From contig BMJD01000005.1 in the NCBI GenBank assembly GCA_014642895.1, forward strand, positions 1 to 64,000: DNA of 64,000 nt, read 5' to 3'. Below the pieces are notes generated by a model that had not been told where the DNA came from, ran no database searches, and saw nothing but the letters and a program-made list of their open reading frames with translations. The position numbers were made by a program, and so were the translations under genes. Within the stretch, counting starts at the first letter, position 1. The number at the start of each line of letters is the position of its first letter. This DNA is from Lentibacillus populi. GTDB taxonomy: Bacteria; Bacillota; Bacilli; Bacillales; Amphibacillaceae. Positions 1 through 8,700 of this stretch are shown here, one piece after another.

Positions 1-48
1 AAGAAGGCAGACATAAAGGAAATACGGGTTTAATCCCCCTTCCATTTT

Positions 49-182
49 TCTTCCTTTTGTCCACGCCTTGAAACCAGCCAATCCTGGAATGGAATCAAGG
101 GCGAAGCGTAGCGAGGGCAAAGCCTTTACCCTTGATGGAATGGAAGCATTGGCTATAATCTCAGGCGGACAAAAGAAGAAGA
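49..182. repeat. nested inverted repeat, intergenic
   Basis: Outer arms (about 49-82 and 150-182) pair imperfectly: CTTTTGTCC near 53-61 faces GGACAAAAG at 167-175, and AGCCAAT at 75-81 faces ATTGGCT at 148-154. An inner palindrome, ATCAAGGG at 94-101 and CCCTTGAT at 129-136, encloses a GC-rich loop. The whole could fold into one long hairpin. No gene overlaps it. It could be a degenerate mobile-element end or a dispersed intergenic repeat; no second copy was seen in this window. Confidence 0.5.
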
Positions 183-217
183 TAAACTGGAGAAAATAAC
201 GTAATTTTAAGGAAAAG

Positions 218-322
218 CTAGTTTAAGAGTGTTATTGTCCAAAATTCGGGGGTTAATCCGTTGAAACATTGATAACTGTGGACAAGATTGCTATGATTAT
301 GTATTTCTTTAGGCTCAAACAT
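218..322 (-). other. short open frame, possible gene remnant
   Basis: A 34-codon minus-strand frame starts at an ATG preceded by AGGGGTGAA. It encodes MFEPKEIHNHSNLVHS and ends LLN. Its product is unrecognised. It sits just downstream of a decayed LXG toxin tail, where an immunity gene would normally be, so it may be the N-terminal stub of a lost immunity gene. It may equally be chance. The rest of 183-402 shows no recognisable gene. Confidence 0.2.
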
Positions 323-402
323 TTCACCCCTTAGCCCGACGTATACGCATCAACACTCTAATTGGTCAAACGCATAACCAGAAATTTTTGCTACTTCCTT
401 AT

Positions 403-486
403 TTATTGTAGCTTATTTGCAATATCACCTGCCGTATCTTTGAAACTATTCTATTCTCTATCTACTTGCTTACCTACCCAAGCTCC
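403..486 (-). pseudogene. decayed C-terminal tail of an LXG-type toxin
   Basis: Read on the minus strand, this stretch gives GAWVGKQVDRE, a TAG stop, then NSFKDTAGDIANKLQ and a TAA stop. The pattern (Gly-Trp, GK-V, then an amphipathic tail with FKDTAGDIANKL) resembles the last residues of LXG polymorphic toxins. Compare the tail of the intact LXG gene here, which has GGKSVTDHVKDGVQG and ends AGWFK. It has an internal stop and no upstream body. The assignment rests on a short motif and is tentative. Confidence 0.4.
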
Positions 487-525
487 TGGCTAGTTTATGT
501 CTTTCATTTTTTAATGAAAGCGGCT

Positions 526-1116
526 TTACTGTGCCATTTTATTATGTACTTCGGTTGCTACTTTCTCCAAAAAACTGTTTTGATAGTTTAGGCGAAGTCG
601 CTGGATAGGGAGCGATCGAATTATCCCGCCAATAACAAACGAAAGTAAGCTTATAATAATTAATAAGTCAATTGCAGGCACTGCAAGGTAAAACTTCAGG
701 AGAAAAAGGTAGATAATGATAATAACCATCAATACGATTATGAGCAAACGTGCATTTTGGCGGCCTGTTTTGGCGTAACCTATAAATTCATCCTTTGTCA
801 AATAGGTATTTTTTAAATTCATATTTTCCATCGCTTTTTTATACAAATGGTGATATCCATACCAGAAGAATCCCCCGCCAATAACAAGTAAGATAAGGAC
901 ACTTGGGAGAAAGTTCATATGTATGTTAAAGTCACCTATCCCTTTTAGAATCCAATAACCCCCTAAAAAATAGAACCAGTACTGCGAGCTCTGGAAAAAA
1001 CGATAATTATCATCATATACCCGATATATCCCCATTGTGTTCATGTCAATAAATAACGTATACCCCATTCTGTTACGATAGGCTTCCCTATAGAAGGGAA
1101 TCAATTTCTTTTCCAT
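526..1116 (-). CDS. orphan four-helix membrane protein next to T7SS debris
   Basis: A 196-residue protein whose start was chosen at an ATG preceded by CAGGAGAGGAACTATC; the longer frame upstream has no ribosome site. The first 45 residues are polar and charged. About four hydrophobic segments follow, near residues 45-60, 68-87, 123-143 and 147-168, with a basic C-terminal end. The family is not recognised. Position and topology suggest an immunity-type membrane protein: it lies in a strip of LXG toxin and lipoprotein remnants downstream of the type VII locus, in the same orientation. It has no intact toxin partner, so it may be an orphan immunity gene kept for protection against siblings. That role is an inference. 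Confidence 0.65.
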   Translation of the reverse strand: MEKKLIPFYREAYRNRMGYTLFIDMNTMGIYRVYDDNYRFFQSSQYWFYFLGGYWILKGIGDFNIHMNFLPSVLILLVIGGGFFWYGYHHLYKKAMENMNLKNTYLTKDEFIGYAKTGRQNARLLIIVLMVIIIIYLFLLKFYLAVPAIDLLIIISLLSFVIGGIIRSLPIQRLRLNYQNSFLEKVATEVHNKMAQ

Positions 1117-1199
1117 GATAGTTCCTCTCCTGACGTGTTCGTAGTAAAGTGTCCCATAGCAAAGATTGATAGGGAACATTAACTAGTCTCTAAACGCAG

Positions 1200-1390
1200 C
1201 TACTGTACGATTCCTTTGTCTTCAACCCCGGAAATCTCTGAAGCATCTAAAGCTTTAGTGAATAGACTTCCTCCGCTGTCATATCACTATCTTCTTTGTT
1301 TGAACCACCTGTTGACTCGGCTACATCATTACATGCAGCAAGTACGACTACAGTGAAACTAGCTAATAGCGCCAATAACCATCTTTTCAG
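1200..1390 (-). pseudogene. frameshifted lipoprotein remnant
   Basis: The minus-strand translation starts at a CTG behind AAAGGTGG (no ATG remains). It reads KRWLLALLASFTVVVLAAC, a signal peptide with an LAAC lipobox, then NDVAESTGGSN and MTAEEV. The frame then ends at TAG (1247-1249). After a shift, the neighbouring frame continues FTKALDASEISGVEDKGIVQ to another TAG (1200-1202). This matches the start of a Bacillus-type lipoprotein (signal, lipobox, then a TAEEV-F-KALDAS helix), with a damaged start codon, a frameshift and loss of the rest. Confidence 0.6.
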
Positions 1391-1420
1391 TTTAATCCAC
1401 CTTTCCGAAACCTTCCATAC

Positions 1421-1729
1421 TTATAATATATTTTTCTTTACTACAAGGAAAAATAAAATTAGCATAAATACGATTGATGCAATATTCATCGCCACCGATG
1501 ACCATTTATCGTTTTTGACTACATAGTTCACAAAAATTAAAAAGGATAAGTAACATAACACAATAATAGTAAGACTCCATAATCCGAAAAGAAAATACAC
1601 ACCAAACACAGCCAAGCTTGCCACCACTATGATAGAAGCCCATAACTGAGGTAAAAGCTTAAATAAGAAATAGGCTATAAGAATAAAGATAGCAGGTACT
1701 AGAATATAAGAGCGTTTTAATTCCTCCAT
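1421..1729 (-). CDS. small multi-spanning membrane protein
   Basis: A 102-residue, very hydrophobic protein with about four predicted membrane helices (roughly residues 9-25, 28-45, 48-72 and 80-98) and a lysine-rich end. The ATG has only a weak AGGAATAT site before it. The family is unknown. It lies immediately upstream of the broken lipoprotein and downstream of the LXG fragment, so it probably belonged to the same decayed immunity cassette. It could still be expressed. The frame is open and its hydrophobic pattern is consistent, but nothing identifies a function. Confidence 0.5.
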   Translation of the reverse strand: MEELKRSYILVPAIFILIAYFLFKLLPQLWASIIVVASLAVFGVYFLFGLWSLTIIVLCYLSFLIFVNYVVKNDKWSSVAMNIASIVFMLILFFLVVKKNIL

Positions 1730-1797
1730 ATATTCCTATCGTAGCAAATACAAATTAAACCTGCTATCGTACCATATAACGGCACCTTTCCCTTCAT
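1717..1797 (-). CDS. 26-residue open frame, possible truncated membrane protein
   Basis: The ATG is preceded by GAAAGGTGGGTTTTAT, a good ribosome site. It encodes MKGKVPLYGTIAGLICICY and ends IWRN. The start looks like that of a membrane protein (basic residues, then a hydrophobic helix) cut short, and it overlaps the start of the 102-residue membrane gene. It may be a truncated gene or a leader frame. Confidence 0.25.
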   Translation of the reverse strand: MKGKVPLYGTIAGLICICYDRNIWRN

Positions 1798-2010
1798 ATA
1801 AAACCCACCTTTCATACACGTCAAACCCAACCTATATATGTTTCCGTCTAATAGAAGTTAAGTTTGCCTTCCTGTTAGAACGGTTCATTTACAGTAATCT
1901 TCTTCAATTTATCTTTAACTTAGAATTAAAAAAGTTCCCAAAAAGACGGAAAACCCCCGACAAATAATGTAATTTTACAAAACAGAATTCGGCTTATGAG
2001 TTTATATTTT

Positions 2011-2268
2011 ACTGTTAGCTTCTTCAATTTGATGCATTACTTTTCCACTTCTGTTTCATCGCCTCACCGGTGAACGAGGATAAACCTTCATCCAGCACTA
2101 TCAGTTTCTTTATCGCCTTTTCTTCCACTGTCTACATCCGAAAAAGAGGGGGTAGCGGAAGAAATATCGGATACTTCCTCAATTGTATCATGGATGATTT
2201 TGTCCTGTTTTCCAAATCCCAAAATACTTCATTAATGTCTTCTTTAACATCCTTTAAATAGATGCTTA
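2011..2268 (-). pseudogene. isolated second copy of an internal LXG-toxin segment
   Basis: This 258-bp stretch is clearly similar, base by base, to 4462-4722 inside the intact LXG gene, on the same strand. Shared blocks include the segments encoding EVKEDINEVF, DEIIHDTIQEVSDISSS and SDVDEWKKK (approximate in this copy). It has substitutions, small indels and no open frame through it, and lacks both the N-terminal start and the toxic C-terminus. It is best read as a fossil LXG gene or a donor cassette left by recombination or gene loss. The 1798-2010 stretch before it shows nothing recognisable. Confidence 0.8.
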
Positions 2269-2377
2269 TAAAAAAAAGAAGTTAAAGTCACCCAACACAT
2301 GATAGGCCCACTTAACTCCTTTATATTCTCCGAGGATTTTGCCTCCCCTTTTTACTCATATTCATTTTCTAAAGTCT

Positions 2378-2674
2378 TTAAACCTGTCTTAAAGTTTTTT
2401 GGAACTCCTCTTCTTCTTCATCTTCATAGCCCCGAAATATAATGTCGATAATGTCAGAATGATTAAATGCATAAGTGTACTCTTGACTAATATAACCTTC
2501 CGGGTATGGAACACCAATATAGTCATACATCGTTTGTTCTGTTATTTCCTCTTCCTGTGTCTGAATATCCTCTCCCCCTTCACCTGTAACTATTTGTTTT
2601 CTTCCATAAATCACTAAACGTTTATTTCCGCCTTTTAACAAGACTATAGTTCCGTTCGGTAATAGTGTCTCCAT
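2378..2674 (-). CDS. DUF4176-like protein of T7SS effector loci
   Basis: A 98-residue acidic protein starting METLLPNGTIVLLKGGNKRL, with YDYIGVPYPEGY near residues 50-61 and a glutamate-rich end. The LPNGTVVLLKGG start and the YIGVPYPEG motif match DUF4176, a small soluble family found in LXG toxin operons. Its ATG overlaps the stop of the upstream membrane gene by one base (TAATG), so the two are probably translationally coupled. Its role in these loci is not settled: accessory, chaperone or immunity-linked. There is no signal peptide or membrane segment, so it should be cytosolic. Confidence 0.7.
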   Translation of the reverse strand: METLLPNGTIVLLKGGNKRLVIYGRKQIVTGEGGEDIQTQEEEITEQTMYDYIGVPYPEGYISQEYTYAFNHSDIIDIIFRGYEDEEEEEFQKTLRQV

Positions 2675-3399
2675 TATTTTATCTCAACTCCTTGTTTAAT
2701 AAGTTTTTCCTTTTTTTTGTTGGAATATGGATGATAGTTTACATAGTCCATATTCGCTTTCATAAAAAAGTAACGATGTAAAAACTTTGCTGCAGCATAC
2801 ACAAGAAAAATGGCGAAAAAGTATATAACGATTAATGCAATAACAAATTTTAAAACAATCGTTTCTTGCACACTTTGTCCTAGCATATACCCTATTGCTG
2901 GGGCGATAGCTAATGCCCCCATATATTTTGATTTGTTTCCACGTTTCTTTTCCTTCGTTGGGTCACCGGAGTATTTATCAATTTGGTATTTTACAAAAAT
3001 ATACGTCAACAGGATGGACGTCAAATTGATAACGATATAGTAAAACACAGAGGTAATATGAAGCGTATAATACGACATCCCCTGTACCATAACAAATAAG
3101 GAAATTGCCCCGAATGAACCCCATATTCCCATAAATAAAACCATCTCAAACTGTGTAGAATAAGGATTTTTTATGAGAAGTCTGGTCCCCCATAAATGAA
3201 GGATAAGAATAAAAGGTGAGACAATCCATAAATATTCAAGTTCAAATATACTTAATAAACCCATAAGTAAAGGCACATCGTATATAACAAGAATCATTAC
3301 TATTACGGATGATCTAACGTCCTCTACGGGAATAAATTCTAATTGTTCATTAACATGCTGAGCTAAATCCTGATGTCTCATTTTGGGGTTTATTTTCAT
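2674..3399 (-). CDS. polytopic membrane protein, candidate LXG immunity protein
   Basis: A 241-residue protein with a polar N-terminus of about 30 residues. About six hydrophobic segments follow, near 31-50, 57-75, 84-104, 112-136, 160-178 and 184-205, and the tail is lysine-rich. The start is supported by AGAGAGGTGGAAATATG. It lies 41 bases after the LXG toxin gene and is coupled to the DUF4176 gene. Toxins that act on membranes usually travel with membrane-embedded immunity proteins, and the adjacent toxin has a glycine-rich hydrophobic C-terminus, so immunity is the simplest inference. No known family motif was recognised. Confidence 0.6.
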   Translation of the reverse strand: MKINPKMRHQDLAQHVNEQLEFIPVEDVRSSVIVMILVIYDVPLLMGLLSIFELEYLWIVSPFILILHLWGTRLLIKNPYSTQFEMVLFMGIWGSFGAISLFVMVQGMSYYTLHITSVFYYIVINLTSILLTYIFVKYQIDKYSGDPTKEKKRGNKSKYMGALAIAPAIGYMLGQSVQETIVLKFVIALIVIYFFAIFLVYAAAKFLHRYFFMKANMDYVNYHPYSNKKKEKLIKQGVEIK

Positions 3400-3440
3400 A
3401 TTTCCACCTCTCTTTATAATAACATATTCATATATAAAAC

Positions 3441-5012
3441 TTATTTAAACCAACCTGCAATTGTTTTCACACCACTTTTAATACCATTAGCAACACCTTG
3501 GACACCATCCTTTACATGATCAGTGACGCTTTTTCCACCAATTTCGATCCCTGCTACGAAGGAAATTCCGTAAGACACCCCAACTCCTATAGCTGCACCT
3601 GCTAATACTGGTGCGCCCATAGTGCCTACCGCAAATGCTGCAGCAGCTCCGGCTGTGGCTAATGACACAGCTCCAATGCCGACATCAACACCTGCATCTC
3701 CAACTATTCTCTGGACAGATTCACCATCTTCTATATTGTCTTTTGCATTCAATCCTACATCAATTGCAACACCCAACCAACCAGCCTTTGTTTTTAATCC
3801 ACTTATAGCCCCTGCCTTAGCATTTACTTTATCCGCAATAGGTATTTTATCGCCAGACTTTCCTCTGTTCACTTGTTGTTTCACATACTCTTTATCATAT
3901 ATTTTGGTGTTCCGATTCTTAGATTTATTTATTCCCGCAACTTCTGGGTTATGCACCCTGTAACGGATCATTTTTTTCCCTTTTGTCTTATATTTTTCAA
4001 TTTCAAATCCTTTTTTGTGTAAGTCATACGCTTTTGCAAGAGTTGCAACTGTTATTCCATGTTTTGTCATTTTACCAGAAGTATCTACAACATCATCCGT
4101 GTTATCATTGTCATTTTCATTTAAATAATCAATAAGTTCTGGTGAAACTTCGATGTCTTCCTTACCTTCGCTAACATCTTTGTCAAATTTTTTAAGTCCA
4201 CTCAAAATATTTAAATACGTTTCCTTATCTATCTTACCCTCTTCAAAATCATTAAATGCCGCATTTAGTATATCATCCGCACCATCATTTAAATTTTTTA
4301 ATTCTGCATCCTTAGTCTTCCTTCCCTTTTCAATTTCTGCATTTCTTTCTGCTTTCTTATCCTCATTATAATCCTGTAACTTCGCTAACTCACTACCTTG
4401 AGAAGCACCTTCAAAATCCGCAAACCGCGCTTTCCCTTCACTCGTTTTGGCATTGCTCATCACTGTTTCAATTTGGTGCATGATCGCTTTCACATCTGTT
4501 TCATCACCTACACCGTTGAACGCGGCTAAATCTTCATCCAACTCTATCATTTTCTTGATCGCCTTTTTCTTCCACTCATCTACATCCGAAAAAGACGGGG
4601 GAGTGGAGGAAGAAATATCGGACACTTCTTGAATTGTATCATGGATGATTTCGTCCTGTTTTTTCAAATCCTCAAACACTTCATTAATGTCTTCTTTGAC
4701 CTCTTGCAAATAGTTGCTTTTAATGATGGCAGAATCGCTGTAATCCACGTCGGATGCGAATGTCTTGATATGTTGCCGCAAATTTCCCTCAAGGTCAGCA
4801 AACAATCCCCGGAATGATTCCAATATTGTTAAATGCAATTCACCAAAATATTGTTTCGCCTCCTTTGCTGCTTTTCCGGAAAAAGAACGCATGCCATTAA
4901 TCATTTCGATATTTTCTCTTACCTTGTCTAACTGGGATCGAAAATCGGCGGAAGCTTTTTGCAAGTCATTCGAAAAATCGGTTACCTCCGATATATCCAC
5001 TTTATTTGCCAT
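3441..5012 (-). CDS. LXG-domain polymorphic toxin of the type VIIb system
   Basis: A 523-residue predicted secreted effector. Residues 1 to about 210 are charged, helical and coiled-coil-like (MANKVDISEVTDFSND onward), the LXG targeting domain. A charged linker runs to about residue 330. A middle part carries basic motifs (KTKGKKMIRYRV). The last 90 residues hold a Gly/Ala-rich hydrophobic stretch (about 435-490: AGAAAAFAVGTMGAP, AGAAIGVGVSYG) and an amphipathic tail ending AGWFK. No nuclease or NADase motif is visible. Known LXG toxins of this shape, such as TelE, use glycine zippers to permeabilise membranes, so membrane attack is inferred. It follows the YwqI-like partner by 12 bases, with GGAGGGTAACGAATG as its start. 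Confidence 0.8.
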   Translation of the reverse strand: MANKVDISEVTDFSNDLQKASADFRSQLDKVRENIEMINGMRSFSGKAAKEAKQYFGELHLTILESFRGLFADLEGNLRQHIKTFASDVDYSDSAIIKSNYLQEVKEDINEVFEDLKKQDEIIHDTIQEVSDISSSTPPSFSDVDEWKKKAIKKMIELDEDLAAFNGVGDETDVKAIMHQIETVMSNAKTSEGKARFADFEGASQGSELAKLQDYNEDKKAERNAEIEKGRKTKDAELKNLNDGADDILNAAFNDFEEGKIDKETYLNILSGLKKFDKDVSEGKEDIEVSPELIDYLNENDNDNTDDVVDTSGKMTKHGITVATLAKAYDLHKKGFEIEKYKTKGKKMIRYRVHNPEVAGINKSKNRNTKIYDKEYVKQQVNRGKSGDKIPIADKVNAKAGAISGLKTKAGWLGVAIDVGLNAKDNIEDGESVQRIVGDAGVDVGIGAVSLATAGAAAAFAVGTMGAPVLAGAAIGVGVSYGISFVAGIEIGGKSVTDHVKDGVQGVANGIKSGVKTIAGWFK

Positions 5013-5024
5013 TCGTTACCCTCC

Positions 5025-5324
5025 TTATGCGCGCATCATTTGTGGTCCACTTACTTTAGCCAGTTGCTCATCGTTTTCTGCCATTTCTTTCCCAACATTA
5101 TCCAGCGCATCAATGTCGGAATCCAACATCTGCTTATACCTTTCTAGCAACTTGATGGCATCAATCGTTGTTTCCAGATCATCCATAAATGGTTTGAGAT
5201 TCGTTTTTTCAAATTCTCGGCTTATCTTGATGCTGCTCTTAATGCTGGAACAAGCTGACCGCAGTTTGGAAATATTTGAGTTAAATTCACTTATTTTTAT
5301 ACCTACTTCTTCGGCCATCTCCAT
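5025..5324 (-). CDS. YwqI-like LXG-associated helical protein (DUF5344)
   Basis: A 99-residue, wholly helical protein (MEMAEEVGIKISEFNSNISK onward) ending MMRA. Size, helical heptads and position between the YwqH-like gene and the LXG gene match DUF5344/YwqI. Such small alpha-helical proteins bind the LXG domain and are needed for export of their effector through the type VII channel in the systems studied. Its ATG overlaps the stop of the upstream gene by one base, with GAAGGAGGAGTAATG, so the two partners are probably made together. There is no signal peptide, as expected for a type VII substrate or adaptor. Confidence 0.75.
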   Translation of the reverse strand: MEMAEEVGIKISEFNSNISKLRSACSSIKSSIKISREFEKTNLKPFMDDLETTIDAIKLLERYKQMLDSDIDALDNVGKEMAENDEQLAKVSGPQMMRA

Positions 5325-5743
5325 TACTCCTCCTTCGCTGCTTTAATATCGGATTCCAAACCATCCAGGATACGTTGCAAATTTTCTAATCCAGTCTCGG
5401 CATGAGCCTTTTCTTGTCTTGCCGCCTCAAGATCTTCATCAATTTGTTGTTTTGCTTTTCTCGTATCAGAGTCATACACGCCTACATAGATGCCATAAGA
5501 GTTATATTTTGTTTCAAACTGTTTCTCCTCTTCCCCCTCCCATTTTGCCTTGTTTACTTCAAAATCATCAATGTTCGACTTGATGTTTCTCAAACTCTGA
5601 ATGCTGGTCTGCATAGAACTCGATGCCTCCTGCAGGCGTTTAACTTTGTCTTGTGCAGCCGAAATCATGTTCCTTGAATTTTCCATTCCTGCCTTGACCG
5701 TTTCCTTTTGCTTTTGCAAACTACTGAGTGAATCACTAACCAT
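5324..5743 (-). CDS. YwqH-like WXG-fold protein (DUF5082)
   Basis: A 139-residue protein, almost entirely coiled coil, with a WEG turn (KWEGEEEKQF, about residues 68-77) between two helical halves, which is the hairpin signature of WXG100-like proteins. It matches the YwqH/DUF5082 family that precedes YwqI and an LXG toxin in B. subtilis and relatives. It likely forms part of the targeting complex for the toxin encoded two genes downstream. It starts 12 bases after the essC stop with a good GGAGGGGCGC site, which places the effector module in the same transcript as the secretion machine. Confidence 0.75.
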   Translation of the reverse strand: MVSDSLSSLQKQKETVKAGMENSRNMISAAQDKVKRLQEASSSMQTSIQSLRNIKSNIDDFEVNKAKWEGEEEKQFETKYNSYGIYVGVYDSDTRKAKQQIDEDLEAARQEKAHAETGLENLQRILDGLESDIKAAKEE

Positions 5744-5755
5744 CTGCGCCCCTCC

Positions 5756-8700
5756 TTACTCCGGAATTTTTATTTTCACATGTTCATGATCCATGGCGAA
5801 ATAACATTCATATGGATTAGGATATTTTTCTTTTCGGATAAACGGCTGGTTAAAGATATCCTGATCCCCAAGCCGCATCATTAGTAGACCAATTGTTGAC
5901 TGCCTGCGGACGTATTTGGACGCCGGTTCATAACTGTTGCCAATAAAGCCGTAATCCCCGCATATAATAAAGTGAATACCAACAGATGGTCCTTCTTCCA
6001 ATAGTAATGGCAACTCCTCATCACCTAACTTACTTCGGGATGCAAAGTCTTTCAAATCTTTAATCATGACAAGCCAATTTGTTTGGTCTGCCTCTCCTTG
6101 CAATCGATTATTGATTTCAGTTGTCAGGTTCCCTTTTACTGCAGTAACACTCTCCGCTTCTGAAAAGTATGCATTTAATTGGTTCCCTATGTCTGCAAGC
6201 GGCTGATCATTTGTATCGATTAATATCGTATAATAGGCATCGTTCAGCATCGTCATATTTTTAGCCAGGGCATGGGTCATTTTATCAAGCCCATCTTTCC
6301 TGTCACTCACTACCGTTAGATACCCATATTTCGTCGGATCAAATGCTACTGGCATAACTTCTTCAAAGTCAAGTCCAAGCGGAAGCATTTGTTTTTGCGC
6401 CATTTCCCGAGCCCTTTTGTTTTTCCTAAACTGCTCAAAATCAATAGCTCCTTCAGGCATCATCGGAATAGCTTCTGGCCGCTCCCCATCCCAATACTCA
6501 TCCATCCGTCTCGCCGTCTCCTGAATCGCATCAATAATGGCCAATGCTTCCTTCCCTTCTGCTGGCAACATCGCCTGAAACAAAGCAGGATCTTCTAGCT
6601 TAATTAACCCACGACCGGCAATCTCCTCAATCTCCAGATCCGTTCTTCCTACAATTGCCCGTGCCTCTGTCTGATCAATCAGGTAAAGGGCGACTTGAAG
6701 TTTAATATTGGATAACAATGGCATTCTCATTGCACCTTGTCGTCCAGCACTGATGGCTAGATGGATACCAATACTTGCACCTTCTCGGGCGATTTGGGTG
6801 ATTAATCGGTCAAATTCGTCGCCGAAGTCTGCATCACGAACGGAATCATAGTTATCGATGACGACAAAGATATTTGGTACCGTTTCGCCACTGGCTTGCT
6901 CATACATTTCCATGTTGGCGACACCGTACTGACTTAGTTTCTGCTTACGTTCTTTTATGTTCGTTGTTAATAAACGAATTAATTTCTCCATCTTTTCTAC
7001 TTCATCAAGCAAAATGGTATCCGCCACATGCGGGAGATTTTTCAGCGGTAACAATCCATTTGTACCAAAATCCAACAAGTAAACATTCAAGTGTTCCGGG
7101 TTATGCTGTCTCGCTAAATCCATCACCAATGTCTGCAAAAATGTTGACTTGCCGTATCCAGGGCTTGAGAAAACCGCGATGTGTCCGTCTTTTGCCAACT
7201 CAAGCGTAAGCGGCTCTTGCGCCTGCAATTCCGGCTGATCCAACAGGCCAATAGTAGTCTTTAACGGTTTCTTCGGTTCTTGCCATGCTTCCTCGAAATC
7301 AACCGGATGCAGATCTTTCGCGAATATCCGCTCAGGCAATGGTGGCAGCCATGGCCTTGGCAGTGGCTCGATCTGTTGTGACTCCGTATAATCATGAATA
7401 TAATCAATCACCGCATCAAGCTCTGTTGGGACTTTTTCGATTTGTTCTTTCTTGTCTAATCCACTTAAATCCTCGGTTAAAATGTCGTACTGTCCTAAAT
7501 CATTGATCGCATAAATCGTCGTATCAACCAATTCCTGGTCGTCCTTATCCGGCACATAATCTGCGCCGCTCCAGGCACTTTGAAACAATTCATATATTTC
7601 ATTATTGCCGACCTGCAAATAGGCACGACCTGGTAGTGTGATCTCTGCCGCATCAGGCGTTTTTAGGATTTCGTTTGAATCACTCGTATTCTGCACTTTA
7701 AGGGCAAGCTTGAATTTCGAGTTAGACCAAATTTGATCATCGACGACACCACTCGGCTTTTGCGTGGCCAAAATCAGGTGAATACCTAACGAACGACCAA
7801 TCCGGGCGGTGGAAACAAGCTCCTTCATGAAGTCTGGCTGTTCCGATTTTAGTTCGGCAAATTCATCCGAAATCAGGAATAGATGTGGCATCGCTTCACT
7901 TGCTTCCCCTTGTTTATAAAGCTTTTGGTATTGATTAATATGGTTCACATCATATTCGCCAAAGAGTCGCTGGCGTTTTTGCAGCTCTGCCTTAATGGAG
8001 GCAAGTGCCCTCATTGATTGCGCACGGTCCAGGTTTGTGATGGTTCCGACTAAATGTGGCAGATTTTTGAATAAATTTGCCATCCCGCCGCCTTTATAGT
8101 CAATCAGTAAAAAGGCAACTTCGTAAGGGTGGAAATTTACTGCCAGGGATAGAATATAGGACTGAATAATTTCTGATTTACCGGAACCAGTTGTACCGGC
8201 GACCAAACCATGCGGACCATGTGCTTTTTCGTGTAAATTTAACTGAACAATATCTTCCTTGCCACGCAATCCCAGCGGAACGGCCAGGCTTTTATATGTC
8301 TGATTCCGTTCCCAGCGTCCTGAAATGCTCAGCTGCTCCACTTTCTCCACACCGTACATTTCGAGAAAAGTAACACTCTCCGGAAGCGAATTCTTCAAGT
8401 TTTGCAAGTGGTTAAGCGGCGCGAGTGCCCTTGAAACATCTTCCTTGTTAAAACCCGCCGGAAAATGGTCTGGGGTAAAGTATCTGTTGACCAGTTCCCC
8501 CTCTTCAAGTAAAATGTTCCCGCTTTTTGCATCCCGGATATCAATTACCGTTTTGACATGCTCCGGAAGCGACTGCAACACGTCTTCCACGAAAACTAGT
8601 GAAACCCCTAGTTCACTTGGATCCTCATTAAAAAATTCCATGATAGTATGATCCAGAATCAGCTTCTCATCTGTAATGAGCACGACATAATGGGGTGAAA

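Noticed and set aside
4765..5346. 193-residue plus-strand protein
   Set aside because: It lies antisense to the LXG and YwqI-like genes and has no ribosome site; it is a shadow frame.
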